DNA of 64,000 bases from an uncultured Duncaniella sp. GTDB lineage: Bacteria > Bacteroidota > Bacteroidia > Bacteroidales > Muribaculaceae. The DNA lies in NCBI GenBank assembly GCA_910577335.1, contig CAJTMJ010000003.1, forward strand, positions 62,001 through 126,000, written 5' to 3'. The notes beneath the pieces were generated by a model, which was not told where the DNA came from, did not search any database, and saw nothing but the letters and a program-made list of their open reading frames with translations. The translations under genes were made by a program, and so were the position numbers. Below, piece after piece: positions 61,442-64,000 of this stretch; position 1 is the stretch's first letter; every line of letters begins with the position of its first letter.

Positions 61442-62074
61442 ATGGAAGATAACGCCCTCTATGTGCCGGAACCGGCAATCAGGCGCTTGCCATGGTATCT
61501 GGCATGTGTCTCAAGGCTTCGCGCCCAAGGGGTGGAATATGTCTCCTCCACAGTCATATCTCATCAGATTAATGTGGATTCTTCGCAGATAGCCAAAGAT
61601 CTTTCATACCTTAATATAAAAGGTAAGACCCGTATAGGCTACGAAGTTAAAGAGCTGGAGCGGGGATTGCTTGACTTTCTCGGCTTCCATCAGGTACATA
61701 ACGCCGTGATGATGGGTGTGGGTAGCCTTGGCTCGGCATTGATAGCCGACTCCGGTCTGTCGCGTTACGGACTGAATATAGTGGCAGGTTTCGATGTCAA
61801 CCCGGCGTTGGTCGGAACCGAGATAGGTGGTAAGCCTATATATGATCTTTCTGAACTGTCGTGGCGACGCAAGCAGTTGAATGCTGAAATAGCAGTCATA
61901 GCGGTGCCGGTAGAAAGAGCTGCGGAAGTTGCCGAGCTGTGTGTGGCTTCAGGCATTAAGGCATTGTGGAATTTCACACCATTCCGAATCAAGACTTCAC
62001 CAGATATCACGATACAGAACACATCGATATATGCGCATCTCGCAGTGATGTATAATCGCATGAACACAAAATGA
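61442..62074 (+). CDS. rex: redox-sensing transcriptional repressor Rex
   Basis: 210 aa from the ATG at 61442. N-terminal winged helix (RRLPWYLACVSRLRAQGVEYVSSTVIS ... DSSQIAKDLSYL), Rossmann fold with GVGSLGSALIA and a C-terminal dimer helix. It binds NADH/NAD+ and represses fermentation and respiration genes when NAD+ is high. The next gene overlaps by 4 bp. Whether rnfBC is a target was not clear from its promoter. Confidence 0.95.
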   Translation: MEDNALYVPEPAIRRLPWYLACVSRLRAQGVEYVSSTVISHQINVDSSQIAKDLSYLNIKGKTRIGYEVKELERGLLDFLGFHQVHNAVMMGVGSLGSALIADSGLSRYGLNIVAGFDVNPALVGTEIGGKPIYDLSELSWRRKQLNAEIAVIAVPVERAAEVAELCVASGIKALWNFTPFRIKTSPDITIQNTSIYAHLAVMYNRMNTK

Positions 62075-62610
62075 AGATTATAAATTTGCGTTCTAACCAT
62101 CCGGTATTAGATATTGAAATTCATCCCGACTCGACAGTGGTGATGTCGGGACGTCCTCTTTTTCTTCCCGAGGATGGGAAAGAAATGATAGCCGAGGGAC
62201 ATATTGCAGTGAGGATAAGCCGGCTTGGTAAAAATATATCAGAGAAATTCGCATCACGTTACTATGATGCCGTCACGGTAATGCTCAGGATCATTCCTGC
62301 CGATGGTGTGCCTGAAGGTATGGAAGGCGTGTACTCGGCTATGGATGCGTCGTCGGTGATGGGTGTATGGCATGAATGCGAGTTGATAGCGGCTCCCTTC
62401 AAAGTTACTCTTGACGGCAAATGTTTTGAATTCGCCCCTCTCTCTAAGGATATAGACGCGTTGATTCATGAGATCAGCCGATATATGACTTTAAAGATTG
62501 GGGATGTACTTATGTTGCCGCCTTTTGCCAAGACATCACCGCTTAAAGCATCCACGCACCTGACTTCCTCCCTGAATGAGGTAGAGGCTATTGATGTTAA
62601 GATAGTGTGA
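62071..62610 (+). CDS. hypothetical protein, possibly fumarylacetoacetate-hydrolase-like
   Basis: 179 aa. The C-terminal stretch LKIGDVLMLPPFAKTSPLKASTHLTSSLNEVEAIDVKIV recalls the end of FAH-fold proteins (GDVI...), but the usual metal-binding Glu/Asp set is not evident. The start overlaps the rex stop (ATGA), so it is co-translated with Rex. Function is open. Confidence 0.7.
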   Translation: MKIINLRSNHPVLDIEIHPDSTVVMSGRPLFLPEDGKEMIAEGHIAVRISRLGKNISEKFASRYYDAVTVMLRIIPADGVPEGMEGVYSAMDASSVMGVWHECELIAAPFKVTLDGKCFEFAPLSKDIDALIHEISRYMTLKIGDVLMLPPFAKTSPLKASTHLTSSLNEVEAIDVKIV

Positions 62611-62773
62611 TTTGACTGTGAATAAAAGTTAATATTGTGAATTTTCCGGGAATTTTACAGTTTTCTTAAAAATTATCCTTAAATTAGCACACTAAATCTC
62701 TATACCGATCCCTACACCCTATATTAGCCATGCTATTTGGGTGGAAATTTATTTATCACATTAATTATCTGTT

Positions 62774-64000
62774 ATGGAACCGCGTGACACGTCTATGCTC
62801 CCTAACAAGGACGCCAAAGACCAAACCATGAATGAAGAGGTGAATATTACCGCCTCAGAACCCTTGCAACAAGTAGAGCCCCAAACTACAGAAGTGACCT
62901 CGGAAGAGCCGCCGAAACCGGCATACGAGCCTGTCACTAAGGAATCAATATTAGCCGAGGTAAAAGCCTTGGCTGAAAAAGATGCCGCCGATATCGCATC
63001 GGAGGATTTGGCTCGTCTGAAGCAAAAATTCTATGCGATCCGTAATGAAGAGCAACGCCTTGAAAAGGAGGCTTTTGTGGCTGCCGGTAATGCAGAGGAT
63101 GCTTTCGAACCTGCCGCTGATGAAAGTGAAGAGGCGTTCAAAACCATACTTGCAACAATAAAAGAGAAGAAGGCAGAGCAACGTGCTGCCCTCGAAGCCG
63201 AACTGCAGCAAAACTATGAACGTAAGAAAGCCATAGTTGACAAACTCGTTGAGATGAGCGGTGATGCCGACAATGTAAACCGTGTGTTCCCGCAGGTGCG
63301 CGAGATGCAGAACGAATTTAAGGAGATAGGTGAAGTGCCGGCTCCTGTCGCTGCCGAACTTTGGAAACGTTATCAGGACGCTGTGGAGCGTTTCTATGAC
63401 CAGCTTAAGATAAATAAGGAGTTACGTGATTACGACTTCAAGAAGAACCTCACTGAAAAGGAAGCTCTCGTGGCTGAAGCTGAGAAGTTGCGTGAGGAGG
63501 AAGATGTGATTGCCGCATTCCGTAAATTGCAGTCACTGCATGATCAATGGCGTCAGATCGGTCCTGTGCCCAAGGAGGTACGTGATGAAATCTGGGGTCG
63601 CTTTAAAGATATTTCAGCAGAAATCAATAAACGCTATCAGGCATTCTTTGAGGAGAGAAAGGCTCAGGAACGCAGCAACGAGGAAGCTAAGACAGCGATA
63701 TGCGAGCGCATAGAAGCTCTTGACTTCTCGGCTCTTGGCACATACGCCGCTTGGGATGAAATGACCAAGCAGATTATCGCCGCTCAGGAAGACTGGAAGA
63801 AGATAGGTTATGCTTCTCGCAAATCCAATAATGCGCTATTTGCCCGTTTCCGTGAGACTTGCGATAAGTTCTTCGCCGCAAAGGCTGAATTCTTCCATCA
63901 CATGAAAGATGTGCTTGCCAAGAACCTTGAACGTAAGATTGCTCTCTGCGGACGTGCCGAAGCTCTTAAAGACAGCACCGAATGGCGCAAGACTGCTGAG
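62774..64000 (+). CDS. DUF349-domain coiled-coil protein, N-terminal part
   Basis: 409 codons seen; cut by the right edge. After an acidic start (about 1-55) it has repeated helical units of about 70 residues with a W-x-x-IG-P/Y pattern: WRQIGPVPKEVRDEIWGRFKD, DWKKIGYASRKSNNALFARFRE, ending similarly elsewhere. These are DUF349 repeats, found in bacterial proteins of unknown function, highly charged and likely elongated. Function is not known. Confidence 0.85.
   Translation, partial: MEPRDTSMLPNKDAKDQTMNEEVNITASEPLQQVEPQTTEVTSEEPPKPAYEPVTKESILAEVKALAEKDAADIASEDLARLKQKFYAIRNEEQRLEKEAFVAAGNAEDAFEPAADESEEAFKTILATIKEKKAEQRAALEAELQQNYERKKAIVDKLVEMSGDADNVNRVFPQVREMQNEFKEIGEVPAPVAAELWKRYQDAVERFYDQLKINKELRDYDFKKNLTEKEALVAEAEKLREEEDVIAAFRKLQSLHDQWRQIGPVPKEVRDEIWGRFKDISAEINKRYQAFFEERKAQERSNEEAKTAICERIEALDFSALGTYAAWDEMTKQIIAAQEDWKKIGYASRKSNNALFARFRETCDKFFAAKAEFFHHMKDVLAKNLERKIALCGRAEALKDSTEWRKTAE

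Noticed and set aside
1..64000. CRISPR array or prophage
   Set aside because: No regular spaced repeats with unique spacers, no Cas, capsid, terminase or portal genes found; the lone amidase is not enough.

Overview
The window looks like a chromosomal segment of a gut-type Bacteroidales bacterium, most likely Muribaculaceae-like (inference). The reasons are a complete type IX secretion core operon (porP-K-L-M-N), GldH, GLPGLI and SusCD-era style outer-membrane proteins, Bacteroidetes promoters of the form TTG-N19/20-TAnnTTTG, weak Shine-Dalgarno signals, and many surface glycoside hydrolases. Both ends cut through genes: a YetA/exo-rhamnogalacturonan-lyase-like protein on the left and a DUF349 protein on the right. 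No phage, insertion sequence or CRISPR array was seen.

Layout. 0-3 kb: lyase-like protein, ApbE flavin transferase, DJ-1 protein and two thioredoxins. 3-5.2 kb: an unknown protein and a three-gene HipB-HipS-HipT-like toxin-antitoxin locus with three operator-like sites. 5.2-11 kb: an outer-membrane barrel and GLPGLI protein facing a histidine kinase/response regulator pair. 11-19 kb: a lone MNT nucleotidyltransferase, threonine ammonia-lyase, a SPOR lipoprotein, RseC-RnfB-RnfC (without RnfD/G/E/A), an aminotransferase and TyrS. 19-21.6 kb: a GH115 enzyme. 21.7-28.5 kb: the type IX secretion operon. 28.5-30.6 kb: a fosmidomycin-resistance-like exporter, a helix-hairpin-helix protein and two tandem tRNA-Val genes. 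30.8-35 kb: a coiled-coil protein, ZapA, a probable structured RNA in the place where 6S-like RNA would fit, RNase Y, RicT and GldH. 35-44.6 kb: a HigA-like orphan, an amidase, and a carbohydrate cluster (aldo/keto reductase, GH28, a membrane-tethered AraC regulator, GH31, GH43). 44.6-55 kb: a MITE-like palindromic element, DapA, an SGNH esterase with a type IX sorting tail, DnaE, thioredoxin, an M23 peptidase, Ndk and NhaC. 55-64 kb: Hpf, XerC, a PspC/PadR pair, ArgC, GltX, Rex, a small unknown protein and the DUF349 protein.

How the parts fit. The PorKLMN motor/ring genes and an esterase ending in a type A sorting domain lie in the same window, so one probable cargo of the secretion system is visible. 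The GH28-regulator-GH31-GH43 run resembles a small plant-polysaccharide locus without a SusC/SusD pair. Its regulator has a sensor propeller, a membrane anchor and an AraC DNA-binding domain but no kinase parts, and two direct repeats with a 21-bp period lie just upstream of the GH31 promoter, which is the arrangement expected of an AraC-type target. RNase Y sits beside RicT, a known RNase Y partner in Firmicutes.

The least explained signals are the regularly spaced hip operators, the structured RNA between zapA and rny, the shortened rnf operon, a tandem 12-mer next to orphan higA, and a repeated AT-rich inverted element found in two intergenic regions. All family calls rest on reading motifs; no database search was possible.
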